DNA of 64,000 nucleotides from Nitrospira sp. ST-bin5 (GTDB lineage: Bacteria; Nitrospirota; Nitrospiria; Nitrospirales; Nitrospiraceae). The position numbers and the translations under genes are program-made. The notes beneath the pieces are model-generated. The model searched no databases. It was not told where the DNA came from and saw nothing but the letters and a program-made list of their open reading frames with translations. The first letter of the stretch is position 1, and every line of letters begins with the position of its first letter. Of the stretch, positions 1-8,263 are shown in pieces. The stretch spans positions 60,397 to 124,396 of the forward strand of contig MSXN01000014.1 in NCBI GenBank assembly GCA_002083555.1, read 5' to 3'.

Positions 1-1
1 A

Positions 2-100
2 GTGATTGCCGAACATCAGGAGCGGGTACGCAGTCTCACCCGCGATCGGGCGATGCTCATGAGCAGCGAACAGCAACTCCGCGCCATGCTGGGAGCCTGA
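2..100 (+). CDS. C-terminal end of an unidentified protein (partial)
   Basis: The window opens inside a reading frame that ends with TGA three bases before nadC. Only about 32 residues are visible, ending RAMLGA. They are charged and helical in character, like the end of a coiled coil. The tight spacing suggests it is the gene before nadC in the same operon. The fragment is too short to name a family. Confidence 0.5.
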   Translation: MIAEHQERVRSLTRDRAMLMSSEQQLRAMLGA

Positions 101-103
101 TCC

Positions 104-985
104 ATGATCCAACTCCCCGCCGCCGATATCCGCCGGGCCGTCCGTACCGGGCTCGAAGAAGACCTCGGCGAGGGCGACATCACCACGACAGCCCTGTTCT
201 CCAAACCGGTCCCGGCTCAAGCCTCTATCATCGCCCAAGAGCCGATGGTGGTCGCCGGGCTCGCGGCGGCGGTACAGACCTTCTTGATGGTCGATCCCTC
301 GCTTCGGCTGACGCCCCACACGCACGATGGCGACCGTATCCCCACCGGTGCGGCGATCCTCGATATCGAAGGGGACGGCCGCTCGATCCTCCAGGCGGAA
401 CGAGTGGCATTGAACTTTCTCCAACATCTCTCAGGAATCGCGACACTCACGAATAGGTTCTGCCAAGCCGTGCGCCATACGCCTGCGCGGATTCTCGACA
501 CCAGGAAAACTCTCCCCGGCTGGAGGTCGTTGCAAAAATGGGCGGTGGCGTTGGGAGGTGGCACCAACCATCGGTTCTCGCTCGGCGACGGCCTCCTGAT
601 TAAGGACAACCATCTGGCGCTGCTCCAGAAAGGCCAACAAGCCGTGCGTACCGCCTGCCGTCTGGCCCATCGTGACAGCACTCTTACCGTCCCGCTGATT
701 GTCGAAGTCGAGTCCCTGACGGACGTTCGCCAGGCGCTTGCGGGAAAAGCCGACATCATCTTGCTCGACAACATGACTCCGGCGATGGTCAAACAGGCTG
801 TTACGCTGATCCGGCGGCGGGCCATCGTGGAAGTCTCCGGCGGCATTACGCTCAAGAACGTGCGGGCCATGGCGCAGGCCGGCGCGGATCGTATTTCAAT
901 CGGCGCCCTCACCCATTCGGCGCCTGCCGCCACGATAAGTCTTGAACTGACGCCGGTCCGCCGTCCGCGGCAGCCGCGCACATAA
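104..985 (+). CDS. nadC: Nicotinate-nucleotide pyrophosphorylase (carboxylating)
   Basis: Quinolinate phosphoribosyltransferase converts quinolinate and PRPP to nicotinate mononucleotide, CO2 and PPi in de novo NAD synthesis in the cytosol. The 293-residue length is normal. The signature TRKTLPGWR lies near residue 132, followed by HRFSLGDGLLIKDNHL near 154-169, which carries the family's substrate- and phosphate-binding His, Lys and Asp. The C-terminal barrel motif VEVSGGITLKN is also present. The start follows the preceding stop by three bases and birA starts three bases after its stop, so the genes are probably cotranscribed. Confidence 0.96.
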   Translation: MIQLPAADIRRAVRTGLEEDLGEGDITTTALFSKPVPAQASIIAQEPMVVAGLAAAVQTFLMVDPSLRLTPHTHDGDRIPTGAAILDIEGDGRSILQAERVALNFLQHLSGIATLTNRFCQAVRHTPARILDTRKTLPGWRSLQKWAVALGGGTNHRFSLGDGLLIKDNHLALLQKGQQAVRTACRLAHRDSTLTVPLIVEVESLTDVRQALAGKADIILLDNMTPAMVKQAVTLIRRRAIVEVSGGITLKNVRAMAQAGADRISIGALTHSAPAATISLELTPVRRPRQPRT

Positions 986-988
986 GCC

Positions 989-1825
989 GTGGCCTCCTCT
1001 TCTCCTCTCACTCTCGACGACATTCGCAGCACCCTTGCGACCAAACGCGTGGGCCATCATCTGTATCTCCATCACAGCCTCAGTTCGACAAACTCGGAAG
1101 CGATGGTGCTCGCGCAGAGCGGCGCAGAGGACGGCACGGTCGTGGTGGCCGAAAGCCAATCGGCAGGACGAGGCCGTCAAACACGAACCTGGTTTTCGCC
1201 GCCCGGCTTGAATCTCTATTGTTCGATCATCGTCCGTGGTGTCGGCCGGGGATTATCCCTGGCTGACTGGCTCTCGTGGGTGCCCCTGACGACGGCATTG
1301 GCAGTGGCGGAAGCCGTCCAGGAAGTCGCCGCGACATCGGTCGCGCTGAAATGGCCGAACGACCTCTTACTGGACGAACGCAAAGTCGGCGGCATTCTCT
1401 GTGAAAGTTCACTGACCAGCCCGGACAACCCCGTCGTCGTGATCGGCATCGGGCTGAATGTGAATGTCCCCCGTGAATTGTTCCCCGACGAATTACGTCC
1501 GATTGCCACGTCGCTCTTCGAATCCACCCACCGGCTCGTTGATCGCAACCGGTTGCTGGCTCAGCTCCTCATGGAAATGGAACAGAGCCTCGATGAGTTG
1601 CGCGCCCAGGGTCCGTCCCGTTTGCGACAGGCCTACCAGCACCGTTGCACCACGCTCGGTCGGAACGTGCGCGTGATCCTTGGGGCCGACGAGGAAATCC
1701 TCGGCACAGCCGTCGCCATTACAGCTGACGGGACACTGCAAATCAGACCGTCCGCAGACGCCGCCGGTACAGACAAGCCCCTCGTCGATGTCCGGGCGGG
1801 CGACGTGATTCATGTCAGAAGCTAG
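989..1825 (+). CDS. birA: Biotin-[acetyl-CoA-carboxylase] ligase
   Basis: Biotin protein ligase attaches biotin to the carrier domain of biotin-dependent carboxylases through biotinyl-AMP. The biotin-binding loop GRGRQTRTW lies near residues 58-66 and KWPNDLLL near 121-128. A short C-terminal beta domain follows. At 278 residues it has no N-terminal winged helix, so it is a pure ligase (class I) and not an E. coli-type BirA repressor. It starts with GTG three bases after nadC, and its end leads straight into coaX. Confidence 0.94.
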   Translation: MASSSPLTLDDIRSTLATKRVGHHLYLHHSLSSTNSEAMVLAQSGAEDGTVVVAESQSAGRGRQTRTWFSPPGLNLYCSIIVRGVGRGLSLADWLSWVPLTTALAVAEAVQEVAATSVALKWPNDLLLDERKVGGILCESSLTSPDNPVVVIGIGLNVNVPRELFPDELRPIATSLFESTHRLVDRNRLLAQLLMEMEQSLDELRAQGPSRLRQAYQHRCTTLGRNVRVILGADEEILGTAVAITADGTLQIRPSADAAGTDKPLVDVRAGDVIHVRS

Positions 1826-1859
1826 CGAAACCGCTACGACACAACGTACAATAGCGACT

Positions 1860-2648
1860 ATGCTTTTGGTCATCGACATCGGCAACACCAACGTCGTGTG
1901 GGGTATCTTCGAAGGCTCCACCCTGCTGGCCCATTGGCGCCTGGCCACGGATCCCAAAACGACGTCCGACGAATACGGCGTGCTCTGCCTGAACCTGCTG
2001 GCCAGAAGCGGCCGCACGCCGCAGCAGGTCACGGATGCCATCATCTCCAGCGTCGTACCGGCCCTCACCGGCACCTTTGACTCGATGGTCGAGACCTATT
2101 TCCGCCGCACGCCCTTGATCGTGTCGTCGGATATGGACGTCGGCCTCACCCTCAAATATGCCAATCCCAAAGAAATCGGCAGCGACCGCATCGTGAATGC
2201 GGCTGCGGCGTATCATAAATATAAAACCGACCTCATCATCGTCGATTTCGGCACCGCCACGACCTTCTGCGCCGTGACCGCAACGGGAGACTATCTGGGC
2301 GGTGTCATCGCGCCGGGCATCGGCATCTCGGCAGAGGCACTCTTTGCCCGTGCCGCCAAACTGAGCAAGGTCGAACTGGCTCGTCCGAAGACCGTCATTG
2401 GGACCGATACCGCCAGCAGCATCCAGGCCGGCCTGCTCTTCGGGTATGCGGGCCTGGTCGATGCACTCGTCCGGCGCATGCAACAGGAACTTGGGCGGAC
2501 CTGCCTGGTCATCGCAACCGGAGGCCTAGCCTCAGTCATCGCCCCGGAAACGACCTCGATTAAACGCATAGAACCGTTGCTGACCCTTGAGGGCCTCGAA
2601 CTCCTCTACCGTCGGGCTCGCGGAACCTCATCCTCAACTTGGGCCTAG
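1860..2648 (+). CDS. coaX: Type III pantothenate kinase
   Basis: CoaX phosphorylates pantothenate in the first step of coenzyme A synthesis and belongs to the acetate-kinase/Hsp70/actin fold. The phosphate-binding DIGNTN is at residues 5-10, DFGTATTFC near 128 and GGVIAPGIG near 146, all family hallmarks. I placed the start at ATG 1860 because the family begins MLLVIDIGNT. An in-frame ATG at 1812 overlaps birA and would add 16 unconserved residues. It is the last of three cofactor genes; a gap of about 100 bases precedes grpE. Confidence 0.94.
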   Translation: MLLVIDIGNTNVVWGIFEGSTLLAHWRLATDPKTTSDEYGVLCLNLLARSGRTPQQVTDAIISSVVPALTGTFDSMVETYFRRTPLIVSSDMDVGLTLKYANPKEIGSDRIVNAAAAYHKYKTDLIIVDFGTATTFCAVTATGDYLGGVIAPGIGISAEALFARAAKLSKVELARPKTVIGTDTASSIQAGLLFGYAGLVDALVRRMQQELGRTCLVIATGGLASVIAPETTSIKRIEPLLTLEGLELLYRRARGTSSSTWA

Positions 2649-2746
2649 CCTTCACGTTATCCCCATCATTTTTCTCAGAAATTTCTTTCCTCCCCCGTTG
2701 ACTTCCACTTCCTTATGGATATCTGCACCCCTGTAGAGGAAAAACA

Positions 2747-3319
2747 ATGAGCGACGATCAAGACAACACCAATACAATTGACAACTTAGAGAACGGAAGC
2801 GCCACTGATGCAAGTCAGGATGGCGGGATGCAGGCGGTCCTTGCCGCCAAGGAAGATGAATGTAAAGCCCTCAACGAAAAATACCTTCGACTGGCGGCCG
2901 AGTTCGAAAACTATAAGCGCCTGGCCCAACGGGACCAGCGTGAGCAGATCAAGTTCGGAAACGAACAGTTGTTGAAGGAACTCCTCCCGGTCGTCGACAA
3001 CATGGAACGAGCCATTAAGGCGGCACACGACAAGGGAAGCAGTGCGGCATTGGTCCAGGGTGTGGATCTTACCTTGAAACAGTTGACCGGCGCCCTTGGC
3101 AAATTCGGCGTGCAGGCCGTTGAGAGCGTGGGCAAGCCGTTTGATCCGGGGTCCCATCAGGCCGTCTCTCAAGTGCCATCGGACCTGATTCCCAGCGATC
3201 ACGTCCTTGACGAGTTTCAAAAAGGCTATCGCCTGCACGACAGGATCCTCCGCGCAGCAATGGTCAGTGTGTCATCAGGTCCGGCACAAGCCGGCGGCGA
3301 GTCTTCGGAAACGAACTAA
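2747..3319 (+). CDS. grpE: Nucleotide exchange factor GrpE
   Basis: GrpE dimerises and releases ADP from DnaK, driving the chaperone cycle. The 190-residue protein has an acidic, low-complexity N-terminus, a long helix containing YLRLAAEFENYKRLAQRD, and the C-terminal beta domain with PFDPGSHQAV and GYRLHDRILRAAMV, typical of the family. It lies 44 bases upstream of dnaK, a common heat-shock arrangement. I found no CIRCE (HrcA operator) inverted repeat in the 98 bases before it. A TTGACT hexamer at 2698 may be a -35 element, but no convincing -10 goes with it. Confidence 0.96.
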   Translation: MSDDQDNTNTIDNLENGSATDASQDGGMQAVLAAKEDECKALNEKYLRLAAEFENYKRLAQRDQREQIKFGNEQLLKELLPVVDNMERAIKAAHDKGSSAALVQGVDLTLKQLTGALGKFGVQAVESVGKPFDPGSHQAVSQVPSDLIPSDHVLDEFQKGYRLHDRILRAAMVSVSSGPAQAGGESSETN

Positions 3320-3363
3320 GACCTCGGTTATTTTTAGTCGCTGATATCGGAAGGAGTTTACTC

Positions 3364-5280
3364 ATGGGCAAAGTCATCGGCATCGACCTCGGTACTACGA
3401 ACTCATGCGTCGCGATTATGAGCGGCGGCGATCCGGTCGTCATCGCCAACGCAGAAGGCGCTCGCACCACCCCGTCTATCGTGGGCATTACCGAGAAGGC
3501 GGAGCGGCTCGTCGGCCAGATCGCGAAGCGCCAGGCCATCACCAACCCGGAAAATACGATTTTCTCCGTCAAGCGCCTCATGGGCCGCAAGTTCAAGAGC
3601 CGCGAGGTCCAGGAAGCCATGAAGCGGCTCCCCTATAAAGTCGTGGAAGCCGATAACGGCGACGCGCATGTCGTCATCCGTGGCAAATCTTACAGCCCGC
3701 CGGAAGTCTCCGCGATGATTTTGCAGAAGATGCGGCAGACGGCGGAAGACTATCTTGGAGAAAAGGTCACGGAAGCGGTCGTGACCGTCCCGGCCTATTT
3801 CGACGACAGCCAGCGCCAGGCGACCAAGGATGCGGGTCAGATCGCGGGGCTGAACGTCTTGCGCATCATCAACGAACCGACGGCCGCATCGCTGGCCTAT
3901 GGCCTCGACAAGAAAAAAGACGAGCGGATTGCCGTCTACGATCTCGGCGGCGGAACATTCGACGTCTCCGTGCTCGAGATCGGCGAAGGCGTCTTCGAAG
4001 TCAAGTCCACCAACGGCGATACCTATCTCGGCGGCGACGACTTCGATCAGCGCGTCATGGATTGGCTCGTCGACGAATTCAAGAAAGACCAGGGCATCGA
4101 CCTCAAGAAAGACCGGATGGCCTTGCAGCGGCTGAAGGAAGCCGCCGAGCGCGCCAAGATCGAGCTGTCGTCTTCACCGGAGACGGAAATCAATCTGCCG
4201 TTCATTACGGCCGATGCCAGCGGTCCCAAGCACATGGTCATCAAGCTGACCCGGGCGAAACTGGAGCAACTGGTCGACGACCTGATCCAGCGCACCATCG
4301 AACCTTGCCGCAAGGCTTTGTCCGATGCCGGCGTCTCCGCCAAGGATATTCAGGAAGTCGTGTTGGTCGGCGGCATGACCCGCATGCCGAAGGTCATTCA
4401 AGTCGTGAAGGAGTTCTTCGGAAAGGAACCCCATCGCGGCGTGAATCCAGATGAAGTCGTCGCCATCGGAGCCGGTGTGCAGGGCGGCGTGCTCAAGGGT
4501 GAAGTGAAAGACGTGCTGTTGCTCGACGTCACTCCCCTCTCTCTGGGCATTGAAACCTTGGGCGGCGTGTTCACGAAGCTCATCGAGCGCAACACCACCG
4601 TCCCGACCAAGAAGAGCCAGGTCTTCTCGACCGCGGCCGACAACCAGACCGCCGTCACCATTCGCGTGTTCCAAGGCGAACGGGAAATGGCGAACGATAA
4701 CAAACTGCTCGGCCAGTTCGACCTCGTCGGAATTCCTCCGGCGCCTCGCGGGATGCCGCAGGTCGAAGTGACCTTCGACATCGATGCCAACGGCATCGTC
4801 CACGTGTCGGCGAAGGATCTGGCGACGCAGAAAGAGCAGTCGATCAAGATCACCGCTTCCAGCGGTCTCAGCAAGGAGGAAGTCGAAAAACTCGTCAAGG
4901 ATGCGGCCTCCCACACCGAAGACGACAAGAAGCGACGCAAGCTGGCTGAAGCCAAGAACCAGGCCGATAACCTGATCTATCAGACCGAAAAGAATCTGAC
5001 GGAGTACGGCGACAAGGTCGATGCGGAAGAAAAGACCAAGATTCAGGATGCCGTGGCGGCGTTGAAGACGGCGCTCGAAGGGACCGAACCGGACGCCATC
5101 GAATCAGCCACCCAGACCCTCATGACCGCCTCGCATAAGCTGGCGGAAGAGATGTATAAGAAAGCGGCAGCGACCGCCGCACCGGGATCGGGAGCCGATG
5201 CGTCAGCTTCGGCTGAGACCAAGACCGATGAAAAAGTCGTAGATGCGGAATTCGAAGAAGTAGACAAAGAGAAGAAGTAG
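3364..5280 (+). CDS. dnaK: Molecular chaperone DnaK (Hsp70)
   Basis: ATP-driven Hsp70 that binds exposed hydrophobic segments of unfolded proteins. The 638 residues start MGKVIGIDLGTTNSCV, the first phosphate loop. The ATPase signatures YDLGGGTFDVSVLEIG and VVLVGGMTRMPKV follow. The substrate-binding domain begins after the linker DVLLLDVTPLSLGIET, and the charged C-terminal tail ends EEVDKEKK. A strong Shine-Dalgarno (GGAAGGAG) precedes ATG 3364. It is followed by an intergenic hairpin and dnaJ. Confidence 0.98.
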   Translation: MGKVIGIDLGTTNSCVAIMSGGDPVVIANAEGARTTPSIVGITEKAERLVGQIAKRQAITNPENTIFSVKRLMGRKFKSREVQEAMKRLPYKVVEADNGDAHVVIRGKSYSPPEVSAMILQKMRQTAEDYLGEKVTEAVVTVPAYFDDSQRQATKDAGQIAGLNVLRIINEPTAASLAYGLDKKKDERIAVYDLGGGTFDVSVLEIGEGVFEVKSTNGDTYLGGDDFDQRVMDWLVDEFKKDQGIDLKKDRMALQRLKEAAERAKIELSSSPETEINLPFITADASGPKHMVIKLTRAKLEQLVDDLIQRTIEPCRKALSDAGVSAKDIQEVVLVGGMTRMPKVIQVVKEFFGKEPHRGVNPDEVVAIGAGVQGGVLKGEVKDVLLLDVTPLSLGIETLGGVFTKLIERNTTVPTKKSQVFSTAADNQTAVTIRVFQGEREMANDNKLLGQFDLVGIPPAPRGMPQVEVTFDIDANGIVHVSAKDLATQKEQSIKITASSGLSKEEVEKLVKDAASHTEDDKKRRKLAEAKNQADNLIYQTEKNLTEYGDKVDAEEKTKIQDAVAALKTALEGTEPDAIESATQTLMTASHKLAEEMYKKAAATAAPGSGADASASAETKTDEKVVDAEFEEVDKEKK

Positions 5281-5300
5281 TTTACAATAACATCAGAAGT

Positions 5301-5336
5301 GACCGAGTTTCCTCGCAGAGGGAACTCGGTCTTTCT
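5301..5336 (+). terminator. Hairpin between dnaK and dnaJ, terminator or attenuator
   Basis: GACCGAGTTTCCTC at 5301-5314 pairs with GAGGGAACTCGGTC at 5318-5331, leaving a three-base loop and one G-T mismatch. A short T-rich stretch (TTTCTCTGC) follows. It lies 20 bases after the dnaK stop and about 30 before dnaJ, so it would lower dnaJ expression relative to dnaK. Confidence 0.7.
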
Positions 5337-5362
5337 CTGCTTTTCACCCGGTACGAAATCCT

Positions 5363-6475
5363 GTGTCAAAGCGCGACTATTACGACATTCTCGGTGTTGA
5401 GAAAACCTCTTCCGACGAGGAGCTGAAGAAGGCCTATCGCAAGATGGCCCGTCAGCACCACCCCGACCTGCACCCGGGCGACGCCCAGAAGAAAGACGCC
5501 GAAGCCAAATTTAAAGAAATCAACGAAGCCTACGAAACGCTGAGCGACCAGGAAAAGCGCAAACGCTACGACATGTTCGGACATGCCGGCGGCCAGCAGG
5601 GACAGGGCTTCGACGGGTTCAACGCCGGCGGCGGATTCGGCGACGTCTTTAACGACATTTTCGAAGACTTCTTCGGCGGCCAGCGCGGCGGCGGTCGCGC
5701 TGAGCGCGGGAACGACCTGCAATACAACCTCGAGCTCACCTTCGAGGAAGCCGTCTACGGAAAAGAAGCCAAGCTCAAGATTCCGCGTTGGGAAACCTGC
5801 GGCGATTGCAAAGGGACCGGCGCAAAATCGGCGGCCTCCATCAAAACCTGCCCCAGCTGCAAAGGGGCCGGCCAGCTCCGCTTCCAGCAGGGATTTTTCA
5901 GCGTCAGCCGCCCCTGCGGCCAGTGCGAGGGAGCCGGACAAATTATCACAGAGCCTTGCGGGACCTGCCAAGGCCGCCAGCGAGTCTATCGGGAACGCAC
6001 GATCGCCGTGCACATTCCCGCCGGCATTGAAACCGGCATGCGCTTACGCCTGACCAATGAGGGCGAGCACGGCGCGAACAGCGGTCCTCCCGGAGACCTC
6101 TATGTCGCCGTCACCGTCAAACCCCATCCGGTCTTCCAGCGCAAAGGCGTCGATATTCTCTGTGATGTGCCGGTCAACTTCATCACGGCCACGCTCGGTG
6201 GAAAGATCGAAGTCCCGACATTGAAGGGCAATACCGTCATCAAGATCCCTGCCGGCACGCAATACGACAAAGTGATGCGCCTCAAGGGACTCGGGATCCC
6301 CAGCCTCAAGGGTGGGCAAACCGGGGACCAGCTCTACGCCATCAAAGTCCAAATTCCCACGAAGCTCACGGCTCGACAGAAAGAGCTGCTGACCGAGTTT
6401 GCCAAAGAGAGCGGCATGGTCATGGAAGCCGACGGCGACGGCTTCTTCGATAAGATGAAGACCTTCTTCGAATAG
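5363..6475 (+). CDS. dnaJ: Co-chaperone DnaJ (Hsp40, type I)
   Basis: DnaJ delivers substrates to DnaK and stimulates its ATPase. The 370-residue protein has the J domain with HPD inside RQHHPDLHP (about residues 33-35). A Gly/Phe-rich linker follows (residues 73-112). Then come four CxxCxGxG-type zinc motifs: CGDCKGTG, CPSCKGAG, CGQCEGAG and CGTCQGRQ, the last departing from the final Gly. The two C-terminal beta domains complete it. The start codon is GTG. A hairpin separates it from dnaK. Confidence 0.96.
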   Translation: MSKRDYYDILGVEKTSSDEELKKAYRKMARQHHPDLHPGDAQKKDAEAKFKEINEAYETLSDQEKRKRYDMFGHAGGQQGQGFDGFNAGGGFGDVFNDIFEDFFGGQRGGGRAERGNDLQYNLELTFEEAVYGKEAKLKIPRWETCGDCKGTGAKSAASIKTCPSCKGAGQLRFQQGFFSVSRPCGQCEGAGQIITEPCGTCQGRQRVYRERTIAVHIPAGIETGMRLRLTNEGEHGANSGPPGDLYVAVTVKPHPVFQRKGVDILCDVPVNFITATLGGKIEVPTLKGNTVIKIPAGTQYDKVMRLKGLGIPSLKGGQTGDQLYAIKVQIPTKLTARQKELLTEFAKESGMVMEADGDGFFDKMKTFFE

Positions 6476-6514
6476 CGCCGACGCACTCGGTTCGTTCGAC
6501 CGACTGAGCTCTTC

Positions 6515-7255
6515 ATGCCTGTGTTTTTTCTCCCCCCCGATGCCATCACGATGCCCACTATTACCGTGCCCCCGTCGCTCCAGACGCATCTGCGCGACAG
6601 TCTTCGCCTGGAGCTGGGTGAACAGATCTGGGTCTGCGACGGACAGGGCACTCGCTACCTGATGGAACTCACGCGCGTCACCAAGCAAGAGCTGACCGGA
6701 CACATTCTCAGCACCAGCCAGGAACCGGCGCGTACCGCTCCCCGCCTGCGCCTCGCCCAAGCGTTGCTCAAGGGTGAGAAGATGGATTGGGTGATTCAGA
6801 AAGCCACGGAACTGGGTGTGAGTGAAATCATTCCGCTCCAGAGCCGGCACACCATCGTGCAACTCAGGCCGGAGCGCCTCGACGCGCAGCTCGCCCGCTG
6901 GCAACGCATTGCGCTGGAAGCAGCCCAACAATCTGAACAGTGGCATAGGCCCGTCATCGCCCCACCACAGACTCTGACTGCATGCCTGGCCAGCCACCCT
7001 GCGCCAGCACTCTCGCTCACCCTGACCGAACGGCGGGAGGGAAAGAGCCTACACAACGTCCGCCTTCCTGAAAGCAGCAACGAGTCTGTCATGGTACTGA
7101 TCGGACCTGAAGGGGGATGGTCGAAGGAAGAAGTGACGCAGGCTGAACAAGCCGGCTCCACACTGATGACGCTTGGCCCGCATATCCTGCGCGCCGAGAC
7201 CGCTGCCATTGTCGCTGTAGGGATTCTGCAGAGCCGCGTGGGCGCCCTGGGCTAG
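6515..7255 (+). CDS. rsmE: 16S rRNA (uracil-1498-N3)-methyltransferase RsmE
   Basis: RsmE methylates N3 of U1498 in 16S rRNA using SAM. The 246-residue protein has an N-terminal PUA-like domain (VCDGQG, residues 36-41), then a SPOUT domain. KGEKMDWVIQKATELGV near residue 88 and the trefoil-knot motif IGPEGGWSKEEV near 195-206 are typical, as is LGPHILRAETAA at the C-terminus. It follows dnaJ by 39 bases, a frequent neighbour pairing. It converges with the YCF48-like gene. Confidence 0.94.
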   Translation: MPVFFLPPDAITMPTITVPPSLQTHLRDSLRLELGEQIWVCDGQGTRYLMELTRVTKQELTGHILSTSQEPARTAPRLRLAQALLKGEKMDWVIQKATELGVSEIIPLQSRHTIVQLRPERLDAQLARWQRIALEAAQQSEQWHRPVIAPPQTLTACLASHPAPALSLTLTERREGKSLHNVRLPESSNESVMVLIGPEGGWSKEEVTQAEQAGSTLMTLGPHILRAETAAIVAVGILQSRVGALG

Positions 7256-7264
7256 AAGCGGGCC

Positions 7265-8263
7265 TTACTTGCCGGCCTGCAGATGCACAACCGTCCCGTT
7301 TTCCCCACTCGCCCAGCCATGAGTCGCGTCGGAGAAGGTTAAGCCGAACAACGAGACCGGCGCAATGGGCGTGCCGTCACTCCACGAATACCCCGCGTCC
7401 GTTGTACGATACATCATGCCCCGCTCGCCGACAATCCATCCTTCTTGAGGGCTGGTGAAACGGACCTTGAGCAGATCAATCACCTTGGTGCAGGTCTTTC
7501 CGCAAGGCAGCGTGCGATCCATCCACTTGGCGCCGCCGTCGTTCGTTTGAAAGAGCGCTCCCGCATTTCCGACCGCCCACCCGGTCGATTCATCGGTAAA
7601 GAACACATCGAATAGCGTCACTGCCCCCTGAGAAACTTGCGGCACCCATGTGCGGCCTCCGTCGCGGGTCGCCAAAACTGTACCGAGAGCACCCACGGCG
7701 GTGCCGCGTTGTGCATCGAGAAACTGAACCGCGTACAGCGCCGCGCTCGTCCCGCTCGCCTGTTCGACCCAATGCGCGCCGCCGTCAGCCGTATGCAGGA
7801 TCGTCCCGCCCCCGCCGACCACCCATCCGTCGGTCGCCGAAGGGAAATGGATTCCGTAGAGCGGTTGTTGTGTCTCAAGCGGATGTCCCGTCCAGCTCTC
7901 TCCCCCGTTGACCGACCGCCTAAGCGTTCCAGCCGCTCCCGTGACCCATCCGGTTTTCTGATCGATAAAGTAGATGCCGGTCAGCAATGCCGACGTCCCG
8001 CTCGTCTGCTTCTTCCACTTCTTCCCGCCATCAGCTGTGCTGAAGAGCGCCCCGCCGGAACCGACCGCCCAGCCAAGCTTGGCATCCTTGAACTGCACCG
8101 CCATCAGCGTCATCGGCGTGTTGGTCTTCTGAAGCGTGGCGAGCACGGAAGGCTCCGCGCTTAGAGCTACCCCCGGCATGAAGAGAACAACCGACAAACA
8201 AATACAGAGGACGGTCCTCATGACACCACGAACATGTTCTGCAACCATTCCCCTGTTCTCCAT
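7265..8263 (-). CDS. Secreted YCF48/BNR-type seven-bladed propeller protein
   Basis: The protein is built from repeats of the form GWAVG-x-GG-x-T-DGG-x-W. Seven are visible from about residue 60 to the end, for example GWVVGGGGTILHTADGGAHW. Plant and cyanobacterial YCF48 (HCF136), with this repeat, assists photosystem II assembly; here a photosynthetic role is excluded and I infer only a secreted or periplasmic propeller. A hydrophobic segment ending ALSA near residues 16-35 looks like a signal peptide. ATG 8263 directly follows the upstream stop; ATG 8221 is an equally plausible start. Confidence 0.8.
   Translation of the reverse strand: MENRGMVAEHVRGVMRTVLCICLSVVLFMPGVALSAEPSVLATLQKTNTPMTLMAVQFKDAKLGWAVGSGGALFSTADGGKKWKKQTSGTSALLTGIYFIDQKTGWVTGAAGTLRRSVNGGESWTGHPLETQQPLYGIHFPSATDGWVVGGGGTILHTADGGAHWVEQASGTSAALYAVQFLDAQRGTAVGALGTVLATRDGGRTWVPQVSQGAVTLFDVFFTDESTGWAVGNAGALFQTNDGGAKWMDRTLPCGKTCTKVIDLLKVRFTSPQEGWIVGERGMMYRTTDAGYSWSDGTPIAPVSLFGLTFSDATHGWASGENGTVVHLQAGK

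Noticed and set aside
2649..2746. CIRCE or other heat-shock operator before grpE
   Set aside because: No TTAGCACTC-N9-GAGTGCTAA inverted repeat or other clear palindrome; only a TTGACT hexamer without a good -10.
4174..4914. Long minus-strand frame inside dnaK
   Set aside because: Antisense to a near-invariant Hsp70 gene; no ribosome-binding site or motif.
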